Shown: positions 26,930-38,556, numbered from the stretch's first letter. The stretch: DNA of 64,000 nucleotides from an uncultured Paracoccaceae bacterium (GCA_934500835.1 CAKSTR010000014.1:1-64000), one strand, 5' to 3'. Notes: generated by a model from the letters alone, not told the origin. Numbers and translations: made by a program.

Positions 26930-27808
26930 TCAGACGGCGGCCGCAAAGGCCGCGCGATAATGGTTCATCTGCATCCGCGTCGCCAGAACGGCGTTGTTCA
27001 TCAGGATCGCCACCGTCACCGGACCAACCCCACCCGGAACCGGAGTGATCCAGCCCGCAACACCGGCGCAGCTGGCGAAATCGGCGTCGCCAACGGTTTT
27101 CCCGTCAACCCGGTTGATGCCGATGTCGATCAGCGCGGCCCCCGGTTTCAGCATCTCGCCATTGACCAGCCCCGGCTTGCCCACGGCAACGAAGACGGCG
27201 TCCGCCGCCCGCGAGTGCACGGCAACCTGCCGGGTCATGTGGTGGCAAACGGTGACCGTGGCGCCAAGGCCCATCATCAGGAAGGCGATCGGCTTGCCGA
27301 CGATCTCGGAGTGCCCGATGACGCAGACATCCAGCCCCTCCATCTCCAGGGGCAGCGTCTTCAGGATCTCGACCGCCGCCACCGCCGTGCAGGGGCCGAG
27401 GGTAAGATCGTTGTAGACGATGTTCCCGATGGACGAAGGGTGCATGCCCTCAACATCCTTCAGGGGGTGCACCGCCTTTTGCAGCGCCTTCACCGGAATA
27501 TGCGCCGGCAACGGGCGCTGGATAATGATGCCGTTCACGCGCGGATCGGCATTCAGCCCCTGGATCACGCCGCTCAACTGCTCAAGACTGATGGTCTCGG
27601 GATAATTGCGGGCCTCGAAACCCACGCCCGCGGCCTCGGCCTGTTTCTGCTGGTTGCGGACGTACAGTTCGGCCGCCGCCACATCCCCGACCGAGATCGA
27701 GACCAGGCGCGGCGCCCACCCCGCTTCGGTCAGGGCATCTGCCTCGCCCCTCGTCTCTGCGCGCATCCGGGCCGCAATGGCCTTGCCGTCGATCAGCGTG
27801 GCACTCAT
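26930..27808 (-). CDS. FolD paralog lacking the catalytic lysine
   Basis: A 292-residue FolD-family protein with NADP loop GHSEIVGKP and end motif [11 protein letters not shown]. At the position of the family's catalytic lysine the sequence is YVRNQQKQ, so Gln replaces Lys; KDVDG is KDVEG, and QLPLP is QRPLP. In characterised enzymes, Lys-to-Gln at this site abolishes cyclohydrolase and leaves some dehydrogenase activity. This copy may therefore be a dehydrogenase only, or act on another folate. ATG at 27808 ([15 protein letters not shown]) is preferred over a longer open frame. It lies 11 bases upstream of the intact folD. Confidence 0.93.
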   Translation of the reverse strand: MSATLIDGKAIAARMRAETRGEADALTEAGWAPRLVSISVGDVAAAELYVRNQQKQAEAAGVGFEARNYPETISLEQLSGVIQGLNADPRVNGIIIQRPLPAHIPVKALQKAVHPLKDVEGMHPSSIGNIVYNDLTLGPCTAVAAVEILKTLPLEMEGLDVCVIGHSEIVGKPIAFLMMGLGATVTVCHHMTRQVAVHSRAADAVFVAVGKPGLVNGEMLKPGAALIDIGINRVDGKTVGDADFASCAGVAGWITPVPGGVGPVTVAILMNNAVLATRMQMNHYRAAFAAAV

Positions 27809-27827
27809 CTGCCCGTTCGTCCCTTCT

Positions 27828-28139
27828 TCAGCCCTTGCGCAAGCTGTCCGGCCCAAGATGGCTTTCCTCGCGCGCAATGGACCAGTCGATCAACCGCCGC
27901 CACAGCTTCTCCACCAGATCGGGCGGCAGCCCGTAAGTCTCGGCGTGGCGCCGCACGTTGCGGACCACCTCCTCCACCCGACTGTCGATCCGCGCGGGCA
28001 GATCGACCCCGGCCTTGATCTCGGCCGCCCGGTCGATATAGCCCGCCCGGTCGGCAAACAGCCGGACGAGCGCATCGTCCAGCCGGTCGATCTCGGCCCT
28101 GATGTCGGCCATGGTCGTGCAGTCTTCGGGTCTCAGCAT
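27828..28139 (-). CDS. Chorismate mutase, AroQ-type
   Basis: A 103-residue all-helical protein. The AroQ pattern is visible in ADIRAEIDRLDDALVRLFADR (in part), AAEIKAG and RIDSRVEEVVRNV, with Arg, Lys and Glu at the places of the active-site residues. It would convert chorismate to prephenate, or could be an isochorismate pyruvate-lyase relative (PchB). It sits between fhs and the two folD genes, 19 bases before the folD paralog. Why a chorismate enzyme lies in this C1 block is not evident. Confidence 0.85.
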   Translation of the reverse strand: MLRPEDCTTMADIRAEIDRLDDALVRLFADRAGYIDRAAEIKAGVDLPARIDSRVEEVVRNVRRHAETYGLPPDLVEKLWRRLIDWSIAREESHLGPDSLRKG

Positions 28140-28198
28140 CCCTGCCCCCCTGAAAAGATCGGCTCTTCCTTAGAACAGCCGCCCCTTCTCGGAAACCC

Positions 28199-28228
28199 TT
28201 CATCTTGGTCCAAATATCCGCGGGGGTC
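28199..28228 (+). repeat. Dispersed intergenic repeat, copy B
   Basis: TTCATCTTGGTCCAAATATC followed by CGCGGGGG. It shares its core with copies A, C and D, but the long GC hairpin after the core is missing here. It lies between fhs and the chorismate mutase gene. Confidence 0.65.
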
Positions 28229-28262
28229 GTCCATCAAGTTCGCCATCGTTGCCGAACCGATG

Positions 28263-28286
28263 GGCCGGGGGGCTGGCCCCCCGGCC
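28263..28286. terminator. GC hairpin after fhs
   Basis: GGCCGGGGGG pairs with CCCCCCGGCC across a four-base loop, 9 bases past the fhs stop codon. There is no T-run on the minus strand. It may end or stabilise the fhs transcript, leaving the downstream genes with lower expression or a separate promoter. Confidence 0.6.
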
Positions 28287-28294
28287 TTTCAGGA

Positions 28295-29971
28295 TCAGAA
28301 CAGGCCTTCGACCTGGCCCGCGTCGTTCAGACGGATGACTTCGGCCGAAGGCACCTTCGGCAGGCCCGGCATCGTCATGATCTCACCGCAGATCACCACG
28401 ATGAAGCCCGCACCGGCGGACAGCCGCACTTCGCGCACCGGGACCGAGTGGCCGGTCGGCGCACCGCGGACGTTCGGATCGGTGGTAAAGCTGTACTGAG
28501 TCTTCGCCATGCAGATCGGCAGGTTGCCGTAGCCAGCGGTCTCCCAGGCCTTCAGCTGGTCGCGGATCGACTTGTCGGCCAGCACCTCGTCAGCGTGGTA
28601 GATGCGCTTGGCGATGGTCTCGATCTTCTGGAACAGCGGCATGTCGTCCGGGTACAGCGGCGAGAAGTTCGACGTCCCCGATTCCGCCAGCTTGACGACG
28701 GCATGGGCCAGATCCTCGACGCCCGCCGAGCCGTTGGCCCAGTGCTTGCACAGGACCGCCTCGGCGCCCTGTTCGGCAACATAGGCCTTCACCGCGGCCA
28801 CTTCGGCATCGGTGTCCGAGTAGAAGTGGTTGATGGCCACGACCACCGGCACGCCGAAGGATTTCACGTTGGCGATATGGCGGCCAAGGTTCGGGCAGCC
28901 CTTCTTGACGGCATCGACGTTCTCGGCGCCCAGATCGGCCTTGGCAACGCCGCCGTTCATCTTCATGGCGCGCACGGTGGCCACGATCACGGCAGCGGCC
29001 GGTTTCAGGCCAGCCTTGCGGCACTTGATGTCGAAGAACTTCTCGGCGCCAAGGTCGGCCCCGAAGCCGGCTTCGGTCACTACATAGTCACCCAGCTTCA
29101 GCGCGGTCTTGGTCGCGATGACCGAGTTGCAGCCGTGGGCGATGTTCGCAAACGGGCCGCCGTGGACGAAGGCCGGGTTGTTCTCCAGCGTCTGCACCAG
29201 GTTCGGCTGCATCGCGTCCTTCAGCAGCACGGTCATCGCACCGTCCGCCTTGATGTCGCGGCAGTAGATCGCCTTCTTCTCGCGGGTATAGGCGACGACG
29301 ATGTCGCCCAGACGTTTCTGCAGGTCTTCCAGATCGTTCGACAGGCAGAGGATCGCCATGACTTCCGAAGCCACGGTGATGTCAAAGCCGGTCTGGCGCG
29401 GGAAGCCGTTCGAGACACCGCCCAGGTTCACCACGATGTCGCGCAGCGCGCGGTCGTTCATGTCCATCACGCGGCGCCACACCACGCGGCGGGCGTCGAT
29501 CTGCAGCTCATTGCCCCAGTAGATGTGGTTGTCGATCATCGCCGACAGCAGGTTGTGGGCGCTGGTGATCGCGTGGAAGTCGCCGGTGAAGTGGAGGTTC
29601 ATCTCCTCCATCGGGACGACCTGCGCCATGCCGCCGCCGGCAGCGCCGCCCTTCATCCCGAAGTTCGGGCCAAGGCTGGCTTCGCGGATGCAGATCACGG
29701 CTTTCTTGCCGATGCGGTTCAGGCCGTCGCCCAGACCGACGGTGGTGGTGGTCTTGCCCTCGCCCGCGGGGGTCGGGTTGATCGCGGTCACGAGGACGAG
29801 CTTGCCGTCCTTCTTGCCGGACAGCGACTTGATGAACTCCTGGCTCACCTTGGCCTTGTCATGGCCATAGGGCAGCAGATGTTCGGCCGGGATACCCAGC
29901 TTGGCGCCGATCTCCATGATCGGCTTCTTCTTCGCTTCGCGCGCAATCTCGATGTCGGTCTTGAAGGCCAT
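28295..29971 (-). CDS. fhs: Formate-tetrahydrofolate ligase
   Basis: A 558-residue enzyme that makes 10-formyl-THF from formate, THF and ATP. The P-loop is [15 protein letters not shown] (66-80), and long conserved stretches such as [20 protein letters not shown] (in part) and [20 protein letters not shown] (in part) fit the family, as does the full length. It is the first gene of the C1 block. Together with FolD it can carry one-carbon units to or from formate, which supports serine-cycle growth. Confidence 0.98.
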   Translation of the reverse strand: MAFKTDIEIAREAKKKPIMEIGAKLGIPAEHLLPYGHDKAKVSQEFIKSLSGKKDGKLVLVTAINPTPAGEGKTTTTVGLGDGLNRIGKKAVICIREASLGPNFGMKGGAAGGGMAQVVPMEEMNLHFTGDFHAITSAHNLLSAMIDNHIYWGNELQIDARRVVWRRVMDMNDRALRDIVVNLGGVSNGFPRQTGFDITVASEVMAILCLSNDLEDLQKRLGDIVVAYTREKKAIYCRDIKADGAMTVLLKDAMQPNLVQTLENNPAFVHGGPFANIAHGCNSVIATKTALKLGDYVVTEAGFGADLGAEKFFDIKCRKAGLKPAAAVIVATVRAMKMNGGVAKADLGAENVDAVKKGCPNLGRHIANVKSFGVPVVVAINHFYSDTDAEVAAVKAYVAEQGAEAVLCKHWANGSAGVEDLAHAVVKLAESGTSNFSPLYPDDMPLFQKIETIAKRIYHADEVLADKSIRDQLKAWETAGYGNLPICMAKTQYSFTTDPNVRGAPTGHSVPVREVRLSAGAGFIVVICGEIMTMPGLPKVPSAEVIRLNDAGQVEGLF

Positions 29972-30026
29972 TCACTGTCTCCCAGAGCGGCTGGCGTGCC
30001 GGATATTCCATTAACGACGTGATACC

Positions 30027-30108
30027 GGGGGAAATTCGCCAATCGGTGCCGGTTTGCGACGTGAAAGCCGCAAAATTCGCCAGCCCCTGTTTCCGATGGG
30101 AAATTCAC
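30027..30108 (-). promoter_or_regulatory. Candidate regulatory region upstream of fhs
   Basis: Within 82 bases there are three close copies of an AAATTC word: GGGGGAAATTCGCC (30027), CAAAATTCGCC (30071) and TGGGAAATTCAC (30097). The region lies 56-137 bases upstream of the fhs start. A similar GGAAATTCCC word occurs in the promoter of the serine-glyoxylate aminotransferase gene. Confidence 0.4.
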
Positions 30109-30145
30109 GGTTTTCTGGCGGACTTATCCCCAGATCGGCGGGCGG

Positions 30146-30766
30146 TTATTCGGCCGCGATGGCGCGGGCATCATTCAGATGGGTCCAGGCCCGCTGGTCG
30201 GGAACATGCAGCCGCACCACGTCGCCAAGCCGCAGGACACCCTCTCGCTCGACCCAGGCGGTGACGCCGCGACGATCCTTCGCCGCGGTCTTGAAAGCCT
30301 TGCCGCGACCCCCGGTCGCCTTGGCGATGGTCACCGCAGGCTCCTGACAGGGATGGTTGATCATGTCGACCACCAGCGTCACCCCGTCCGGCCCCTGCAG
30401 CCGGCTTGACGGCGGGATATGGGTGAAATCCGGGATCCCCTCCAGCACCAGGGATGCCCCCACCCAGGCGTGATCCCATTCCTGCACCAGCCCCAGTTCC
30501 GCCGCCACTCCGGCCATCTCCTCGGCGCTGACGACGCTCAGCTGGCGGGTGTTGCGGATGGTGGTGTTGCGCGGGTGTTGCGCCAGCACGCGCGAACAGG
30601 AGGGCCGCGTCTCGCCGCCATGGCTTTCGCGGGCATAGCCGGCGAAGGCCAGCGGCATTTCCGTCACCGGCTCGGAGGTGATGACCAGCTTCTCGACCGG
30701 AATCACCTGTGTGCCCAGCCAGACCACGCGGGCGGTGAAATCGGTGGGTTTCAGCGCAATTGGCAT
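30146..30766 (-). CDS. MOSC domain protein
   Basis: A 206-residue protein whose central part fits the MOSC fold found in molybdenum-cofactor sulfurases and related proteins (RPSCSRVLAQHP with a candidate cysteine, then a beta-rich region and GRGKAFKTAAKDRRGVTAWV, in part). Stand-alone MOSC proteins are thought to handle sulfur for metal-sulfur clusters. It lies one base from the methyltransferase gene and is probably co-transcribed. The substrate is unknown. Confidence 0.78.
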   Translation of the reverse strand: MPIALKPTDFTARVVWLGTQVIPVEKLVITSEPVTEMPLAFAGYARESHGGETRPSCSRVLAQHPRNTTIRNTRQLSVVSAEEMAGVAAELGLVQEWDHAWVGASLVLEGIPDFTHIPPSSRLQGPDGVTLVVDMINHPCQEPAVTIAKATGGRGKAFKTAAKDRRGVTAWVEREGVLRLGDVVRLHVPDQRAWTHLNDARAIAAE

Positions 30767-30767
30767 G

Positions 30768-31538
30768 TCAGGGCCTCGTCAGGATCAGGAACAGTCGGCG
30801 GAACGGAAGCAATGCCCCGCCATCCGACAGAAGAGGATAGGCCGCCTCAAGCGCCTCGTCGTAGCGCGCGGTGAAGCGTCCCGCCTCCTCGTCCGTCATC
30901 CGGTCAAGAAAGGGGCGCATCGCGGTCGAGGCGGTGAAGGCCCGCACCGGGTGGCCCTTGGTCTCGGGACCAAGAAGTTGCAGGTATTCCGTCTCCCAGA
31001 CCGACAGCGCCCCAAGCGGGGACAGCAGCGCCCAGTATTCGGCCGGGGTGGCGACGGGCGGGCGGTAGCCGGTGAAATCGAACCGGTCGGGGAACATCGC
31101 CTGCGCGATGTCGCGCAAGAAACGGTGCGAGGGCGCCATGTGGTTCACCGGCATCTGCACCGCCAGCGTGCCGCCCGGCGCCAGCAGGGCCGCCAGCCGG
31201 GGCATCAGCGCGGCATGATCCGGCAGCCATTGCAGTGCCGCATTGGAAAAGATCAGCGCCGGCGGGCTGTCGGGTTGCCAAAGCGCGATATCGGCTTGCA
31301 CCTTCGCATCATAGCCCGCCGCCTTCTGCAGCATCGCCGGAGAGGCATCCACCCCCACCAGCCGCCGGCCCGGAAAGCGGGCGGCCAGGGCTTCCGCCGC
31401 CGCGCCGTCCCCGCAGCCAAGGTCAACCACATCGCCCGACGGCAGGGCATCGACCTGCGCCAGCAGGTCCAGCGCCGGGCGCAGCCGCAAGCCGCGAAAG
31501 GCCGAATAGGCGGCGGGGTTCCAATCGCTTACAGCCAT
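30768..31538 (-). CDS. tam: Trans-aconitate 2-methyltransferase-like enzyme
   Basis: A 256-residue SAM-dependent methyltransferase. The SAM loop is VVDLGCGDGAAAEAL, followed by GVDASPAML, and the segment SNAALQWLPDH is typical of Tam. It would methyl-esterify trans-aconitate, an off-product of the citric acid cycle. ATG at 31538 (MAVSDWNPAAYSAF) is preferred; it overlaps the end of corA by 10 bases and runs into the MOSC gene. The family is clear and the exact substrate less so. Confidence 0.85.
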   Translation of the reverse strand: MAVSDWNPAAYSAFRGLRLRPALDLLAQVDALPSGDVVDLGCGDGAAAEALAARFPGRRLVGVDASPAMLQKAAGYDAKVQADIALWQPDSPPALIFSNAALQWLPDHAALMPRLAALLAPGGTLAVQMPVNHMAPSHRFLRDIAQAMFPDRFDFTGYRPPVATPAEYWALLSPLGALSVWETEYLQLLGPETKGHPVRAFTASTAMRPFLDRMTDEEAGRFTARYDEALEAAYPLLSDGGALLPFRRLFLILTRP

Positions 31539-32494
31539 CTTTTCCACCGGAAGATCAGGTAGGGCACCAGAGCCGAAACCGCCATCGCCGCCAGCGCCAT
31601 CGGATAGCCCCAGGGCCAGTGCAGTTCCGGCATGACGTCGAAGTTCATCCCGTAGATGCTGGCGATCAGCGTGGGCGGCAGGAAGACGAAGGCCACGACC
31701 GAGAAGATCTTGATCACGTCGGCCTGGCGGATGTTGATCACCCCAAGCGTCGCATCCAGCTGGAAGGTGATCTTCCGCTCCTGCTTCGCCGCCGCGTCGA
31801 GAAGCGAACGAATGTCGCGGGCCAAGGTCTTCAGCCGCGCCTTCTCGGCCCCTTTCGCGGCCTCGGGTGCGGCCAGGGTCAGGAACAGCACCAGCCTTGC
31901 AAGGGTGGACAGGCTTTCGTCGATCTTGCCGTTCAGATCCTCGGCCCGTCCGATCCGCTGCATCAGCGCCGACAGCACCTGCATCCGCCCGCTGGGGCGA
32001 TGCGCCTCGAAGATCGCGCGGGTGGTGACGTCCAGCTTGCGGCTTTCGCCTTCCAGAATGTCGGCCTGCCGGTCGACGATGGTCTCCATCAGCGCCATGA
32101 GGGTCGCCAGCCCGCCCTGACAGCCCAAAGGATGCGCCTCGGCCCGCTTGGCAAAGAAGGCGATCGACCCCGGCGCGTGATAGCGCACCGTCACCAGACG
32201 GGCGGGCGTCACCACGCAGGTGACCGGGCCAAGTTCGGGATCGCGGCCTTCGGGCGAGGCCATGACCTGCGCCGTCAGGTAGTAGGCACCGCCTTCGGCA
32301 TAGGCGCGGGAGGAGGACTCGATCTCTTCCATATCGGCGCGGGTCGGGATCCCCAGCCCAAGCGCCGCCTCGACCGCCTTTTCCTCGGCCGTGTCCGGGG
32401 AATGCAGGTCGATCCAGACCACGCCCTCCAGCGGGTGCAAGTCCGACCCCGAGGCGACAAGACGCCCGCCGGTTTCCCGATAGACCGTGATCAT
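31529..32494 (-). CDS. corA: CorA-family divalent metal transporter
   Basis: A 321-residue protein with a long cytoplasmic funnel domain, then two membrane segments near the C-terminus (about 260-282 and 297-315). The family-defining GMN motif lies after the first, in IYGMNF. CorA proteins let Mg2+, Co2+ or (ZntB type) Zn2+ across the inner membrane. The start at 32494 (MITVYRETGGRL) is chosen over a longer open frame. It overlaps the tam gene by 10 bases. Confidence 0.93.
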   Translation of the reverse strand: MITVYRETGGRLVASGSDLHPLEGVVWIDLHSPDTAEEKAVEAALGLGIPTRADMEEIESSSRAYAEGGAYYLTAQVMASPEGRDPELGPVTCVVTPARLVTVRYHAPGSIAFFAKRAEAHPLGCQGGLATLMALMETIVDRQADILEGESRKLDVTTRAIFEAHRPSGRMQVLSALMQRIGRAEDLNGKIDESLSTLARLVLFLTLAAPEAAKGAEKARLKTLARDIRSLLDAAAKQERKITFQLDATLGVINIRQADVIKIFSVVAFVFLPPTLIASIYGMNFDVMPELHWPWGYPMALAAMAVSALVPYLIFRWKRWL

Positions 32495-32597
32495 CGCATT
32501 TCCCCGCAAGCCGCCGTGGCCAGACCCTAGGCCGGATCGGACAGGGCGGCAACAGCGGCGGGGCCACCGTCGGCAGCCAATCGCCCTGCCGGCAAGC

Positions 32598-32622
32598 AAA
32601 AGGCCCCGCGTCTGGCGGGGCC
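32598..32622 (-). terminator. Rho-independent terminator of ftsH
   Basis: On the minus strand GGCCCCGC pairs with GCGGGGCC over a five-base loop, followed by TTTT. It begins 12 bases after the ftsH stop codon. Confidence 0.9.
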
Positions 32623-32633
32623 TTCGTGAACCG

Positions 32634-34556
<1,923 letters not shown>

Positions 34557-34634
34557 CAAGAGACTCCCGTATCGGCCACGAGCCACCGTCTGCGGCGCGG
34601 CTTTGAACCCAAGATAGTCATCTGCGGCCGGTGT

Positions 34635-35789
34635 TCAATGCGATAACAACGCATCCGCGAAGGAAGGGGCGCAGATTGCCCTGCCTGCGCCAAAGCCCGC
34701 GCAGGGCGCAGCCAGAAGCAAATCCCCCTGCCAAAGGCCCGGCGTCACCTCAAGCACATGGCGCGGCAGACCGGTGGAGCGCCAGTGCGGACATTGCCGC
34801 AGGCCTTCGGCGCCCAGACGGGCGGGCGTCCCTGCACCGTCGACCGTCCAGCGATGCAGGGAGGCGTGGCGCGGCTCTGCCGCAAGCCAGCCGTGCTTCA
34901 GCCGGCAGCCGGCCAGCGTTGCCGCCCGGCCTTGTACGACTGCGTCGATAAACCGCGCAAGATCGGCGGCCCGAGGGGCGTAGTCGGCACCAGAGATCCA
35001 CCGGATCGCGGATTGCGCCAGCCGCCGGGCGACCTCGTCAGGAAGGGCCGCAAAGCGGGAAGCGTCGATCCGCAGCGCGCCCGCGGCCTCATCCACCACC
35101 TCGCCCGCTGCACCGGCCACGACCTGATCCAGTGCCGCGCGGGCCGAGGCCAGATGCGAGACGCTCTCGGCCAGCCGTGCCGGCGTCAGACCCAGTGGCG
35201 CAAGGGTCGCCAGCGACTTGCGGATACGGGCGCGCAGAAAGCGGTCGTTGGTGTTGCTGGGGTCATCGATCCATCGCAGGCCTTGCTCGCGCAGCCAGTC
35301 ACGCAACTCCTGCCGGCCAAGACGCAGCATCGGACGCAGCCAGCAAATCCCGTCCTGCCGCCATTCGGGGCGCAACCCGCACAGACCGTCAAGGCCGGCG
35401 GCACGGGCAAGCCCCATCAGCAGCGTCTCGGCCTGATCATCGGCGGTGTGGCCAAGCGCAATGACGCGCAGGCCCTGCCCGTGCGCCCAGCCGGCAAGCA
35501 GCGCCTGCCGCGCGCGGCGGGCACGGTCCATCAGGTTGCCCGGCGCGCTGTCGGGCTGCCAGCGCAGCACCTGATGCGGCACACCCCAATCGCGGCACCA
35601 GCCGGCAACCGTCGCAGCCTCGGCAGCACTTTCCGGGCGCAGCCGGTGATCCACGGTTGCCGCCTGAACCTGCGCCCCAGCCTGCCGCAAAAGATGCAGA
35701 AGGGCGACGGAATCTCCGCCGCCCGACAAGGCCACCCCAACTTTGACATCGGCCGGAACGACCAGCCGCCCGCCGATGTCTACTGACAC
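34635..35789 (-). CDS. tilS: tRNA(Ile)-lysidine synthase
   Basis: A 384-residue enzyme that attaches lysine to C34 of the tRNA-Ile that reads AUA. The N-terminal PP-loop is SGGGDS (22-27), followed by ATVDHRLRPES and ALGHTADDQAET, which are family motifs. The C-terminal part is less conserved, as usual. It overlaps the start of cpoB's 3' end by 10 bases, so the two are probably translationally coupled. It is an essential gene in most bacteria. Confidence 0.95.
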   Translation of the reverse strand: MSVDIGGRLVVPADVKVGVALSGGGDSVALLHLLRQAGAQVQAATVDHRLRPESAAEAATVAGWCRDWGVPHQVLRWQPDSAPGNLMDRARRARQALLAGWAHGQGLRVIALGHTADDQAETLLMGLARAAGLDGLCGLRPEWRQDGICWLRPMLRLGRQELRDWLREQGLRWIDDPSNTNDRFLRARIRKSLATLAPLGLTPARLAESVSHLASARAALDQVVAGAAGEVVDEAAGALRIDASRFAALPDEVARRLAQSAIRWISGADYAPRAADLARFIDAVVQGRAATLAGCRLKHGWLAAEPRHASLHRWTVDGAGTPARLGAEGLRQCPHWRSTGLPRHVLEVTPGLWQGDLLLAAPCAGFGAGRAICAPSFADALLSH

Positions 35790-36607
35790 CCCAGCCCCTG
35801 CATGGCGATCGGCGCCTGGGTTGCAGCTGTGGTGCCGGGATATTGCACCGTCACCTCGGCCAGCGTCACGCAGGCTTCGGGGGTCTGGCCAAGGGTTCCA
35901 AGCGCCTGACCCAGCTTCAGCAGCGAATCCGCCGCAAAACCACCCTGCGGATCACCCGAATAGGCCTCGAGGTAGGCGCGGGCGGCATTGGCGGTTTCAC
36001 CCAGTTGGGCCAGCGCATCGCCGCGCAGGTAATGCGCCTCCTGCGTCAGCGGCCCGCCAGGATAGGATTCGGTAAAGGTCGCAAAGAGCGTTGCAGCACT
36101 GCGAAAGTCACCCTGACCGAGCACCTCCTTGGCCCGGTCGAAATCCGCCTTCTCGCCCATCGCAAGCTCGGGCCCGTCGGCGGGGACGGTGGTGTTGGAG
36201 GGGGCCGGCGTCACGGCGGCGGTGCTGTCTCCGCCCAAGGGCGCGGTGGCGGGCATGTTCATCGGATCGCACCCCGGAGTGGCTTCGCACAGCCGGAACT
36301 CGATATCCCCGATGCGGTTGGTGCCGTCGCTGACGACCCGGTTCACCCGCAGCTCGATCTCTTCGGCGCGCGCGGTCAGGCGGGCCAGCTCGGCCTCGAT
36401 GGCATCCATGCGCTGCAGCGCGTCGCCGCCGCCGACCGAGGCCATACTGCCCGTCGTGCTCAGCTCCGCCTTCAGCGCATTGAAGTCCGCCGCCAGCTGA
36501 CCCAGCTCGACCCGGATGTCGGCCAGCGTCTCGGCCCCGGCGGGCGCCGCGAAAGGCACTGCCAGAGGCAGCGCCAGAAGCGGCAGGATCAGGCGCAGCC
36601 GCGCCAT
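35780..36607 (-). CDS. cpoB: Tol-Pal system protein CpoB (YbgF)
   Basis: A 275-residue periplasmic protein. A signal peptide (about 1-25, ending in PAGA) is followed by a short coiled coil (about 28-95, with heptad-rich MDAIEAELARLTARAEEIEL, in part) and TPR repeats from about 150 to 270 (YLRGDALAQLGETANAARAY is one, in part). CpoB coordinates outer-membrane constriction with septal peptidoglycan synthesis. It ends one base before pal begins on the same strand order and overlaps tilS by 10 bases. Confidence 0.94.
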   Translation of the reverse strand: MARLRLILPLLALPLAVPFAAPAGAETLADIRVELGQLAADFNALKAELSTTGSMASVGGGDALQRMDAIEAELARLTARAEEIELRVNRVVSDGTNRIGDIEFRLCEATPGCDPMNMPATAPLGGDSTAAVTPAPSNTTVPADGPELAMGEKADFDRAKEVLGQGDFRSAATLFATFTESYPGGPLTQEAHYLRGDALAQLGETANAARAYLEAYSGDPQGGFAADSLLKLGQALGTLGQTPEACVTLAEVTVQYPGTTAATQAPIAMQGLGCQ

Positions 36608-36608
36608 C

Positions 36609-37139
36609 TTACACCCCCGAACCGGCCGACAGCACCGTCACGGCGCGGCGGTTCTTGGCATAGCAGCCCTCATCCGAGCAAACCTCGATCGGGCGTTCCT
36701 TGCCGTAGGAGATCGTCTTCATCCGGTTGCCGGCGACGCCCTGGCTGATCAGGAACTGCTGCACGGCAGCGGCGCGCCGCGCGCCAAGGGCAAGGTTGTA
36801 TTCGCGCGTGCCCTGCTCGTCGGCATGGCCCTCGATGATGATCGCATAGGCGGGGTTCTGGTTCAGCCAGTTGGCCTGACCGGTCAGGATGCTGCGCGCG
36901 TCGGGCGACAGGGTCGACTGGTCGATGGCGAACAGCACCTTGTCACCGACCGACTGGTTGAAATAGGCGATCGAACGCGGATCGTTCGGATCGCCCAGAC
37001 CGGTGGTGTCGACATAGCCGCCGGTCCCGCCGGCGCCATCCGCCCCGCCCGGCCCGGTCGCGCCGTGGCGGTTGGGGTTCTGGCAGGCCGCCAGAGTCAG
37101 CGCCGCAATCAGCAGCAGGGCCTTGGGCATCAGCGTCAT
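36609..37139 (-). CDS. pal: Peptidoglycan-associated lipoprotein Pal
   Basis: A 176-residue outer-membrane lipoprotein. The signal peptide ends in the lipobox LTLAAC with the acylated cysteine at 19, then a Gly-rich linker and an OmpA-like peptidoglycan-binding domain (about 65-170) with EGHADEQGTREYNLALGARR. It anchors the outer membrane to peptidoglycan and works with TolB. ATG at 37139 is chosen because it starts the signal peptide. Two cysteines in CSDEGC near the C-terminus could form a disulfide. Confidence 0.96.
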   Translation of the reverse strand: MTLMPKALLLIAALTLAACQNPNRHGATGPGGADGAGGTGGYVDTTGLGDPNDPRSIAYFNQSVGDKVLFAIDQSTLSPDARSILTGQANWLNQNPAYAIIIEGHADEQGTREYNLALGARRAAAVQQFLISQGVAGNRMKTISYGKERPIEVCSDEGCYAKNRRAVTVLSAGSGV

Positions 37140-37224
37140 CGGTCTGTCCTTCTCGTTGGCTCGCACGGGGCTTGCCCCGGTTCTATCAGGTTTGTGCCGG
37201 CTTGTGTATCCGGCTCGGATGGAG

Positions 37225-38556
37225 TCAGGGCAAAAGCGGCGACCAGGCCGGATCGCTGGCCGGGCCATCGGTCGGGACCTGCTTGAGGTTGCGCCCCGAA
37301 ATGTCGACCGACCACAGCCCCGCCTGTCCGCCACCGCCCGAAGTCTCGCGGGTGAACATGATCACGCGGCCATTCGGCGCCCAGGTCGGGCCCTCGTCAA
37401 GGAACGAGGCCGTGAGCAGGCGCTCTTCGCTGCCATCGGTGCGCATGACGCCGATGTGGAAGCGGCCCTTGTTCTGCTTGGTGAAGGCGATCAGGTCGCC
37501 GCGGGGCGACCAGACCGGAGTGCCATAGCGCCCCTCGCCGCCCGAGATGCGACGGCCCTCGCCGCCCGAGGCCGGCATGACATAGATCTGCGGTGCGCCG
37601 GAACGGTCGGACTCGAAGACGATCTGGCTGCCATCCGGGCTGAAGGACGGCGCGGTCTCGATCGAAGGCGCATTGGTCAGCTGGGTGACGTTTCCACCGC
37701 GCAGGTTCATCGAATAGATGTCGGTGTTGCCGCCCCGCTCAAGGCTGAAGACCACGGTGCCGCCATCAGGCGAGAAGCGCGGCGCGAAGGTCATCGTGCC
37801 GGGCTGCTCGCCCAGGGTCTGGCGCTTCAGGCTGCCCACATCCATCAGGGTGATGCGCGGGAAGCCGGTCTCATAGCTGGTGTAAAGGATGCGGTCCCCG
37901 GCCGGAGAGAAGCGCGGCGCCAGCACGATGGCGCTGCTGTCGGTCAGATACTGGACGTTCGCGCCATCGTAATCCATCACCGCAAGGCGCTTGGCGCGGG
38001 CGTTCTTCGGCCCGGATTCGCTGACGAAAACCACCCGGCTGTCGAAATAGCCGCCCTCGCCGGTGATCTTGGAATAGACCACATCGGCCACCTTGTGGGC
38101 CATGCGGCGCCAGCCATCCTTGGTGCCGGCAAATTGCAGCGCGGCCCCCTCGATCACCGATCCGTTCACCACGTCATAGGCGCGGAACTTCACCGTCACC
38201 CGCCCGCCCGATGCCGACACCGCGCCGGTGACCAGCACCCGCGCATTGATCGCGCGCCAGTCGTCGAACGCGACGCCACCATCGAAGCTGCCGATCCGGC
38301 TGATATGGGCATCCTCCGGGATCTCGCGGAAAAGACCGGTGCCCGCCAGGTCCGAGGCCACGACGCGGCTGAGGTTGCGGGCCAGCTCGCCCGCGCCGCC
38401 TTCGTCCACGAAGGTGGGTGCCGCAAAGGGCATCGGATCGATGACCGCCTGATCAATGACGATGCGCAACGGTTCTTGCGCCAGCACGGCCGGGGCGGCG
38501 GTGCCACCAATCGCCAGCGCAAGCAGCGCGGGAAGGATGCGGAAGGACACTTTCAT
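37225..38556 (-). CDS. tolB: Tol-Pal system beta-propeller protein TolB
   Basis: A 443-residue periplasmic protein. A signal peptide (about 1-26, ending VLAQ) is followed by an N-terminal alpha/beta domain and a six-bladed propeller with repeated FSPDG motifs (for example [30 protein letters not shown]). TolB switches between Pal and the TolA complex. ATG at 38556 begins the signal peptide. It lies between tolA and pal in the usual order. Confidence 0.96.
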   Translation of the reverse strand: MKVSFRILPALLALAIGGTAAPAVLAQEPLRIVIDQAVIDPMPFAAPTFVDEGGAGELARNLSRVVASDLAGTGLFREIPEDAHISRIGSFDGGVAFDDWRAINARVLVTGAVSASGGRVTVKFRAYDVVNGSVIEGAALQFAGTKDGWRRMAHKVADVVYSKITGEGGYFDSRVVFVSESGPKNARAKRLAVMDYDGANVQYLTDSSAIVLAPRFSPAGDRILYTSYETGFPRITLMDVGSLKRQTLGEQPGTMTFAPRFSPDGGTVVFSLERGGNTDIYSMNLRGGNVTQLTNAPSIETAPSFSPDGSQIVFESDRSGAPQIYVMPASGGEGRRISGGEGRYGTPVWSPRGDLIAFTKQNKGRFHIGVMRTDGSEERLLTASFLDEGPTWAPNGRVIMFTRETSGGGGQAGLWSVDISGRNLKQVPTDGPASDPAWSPLLP

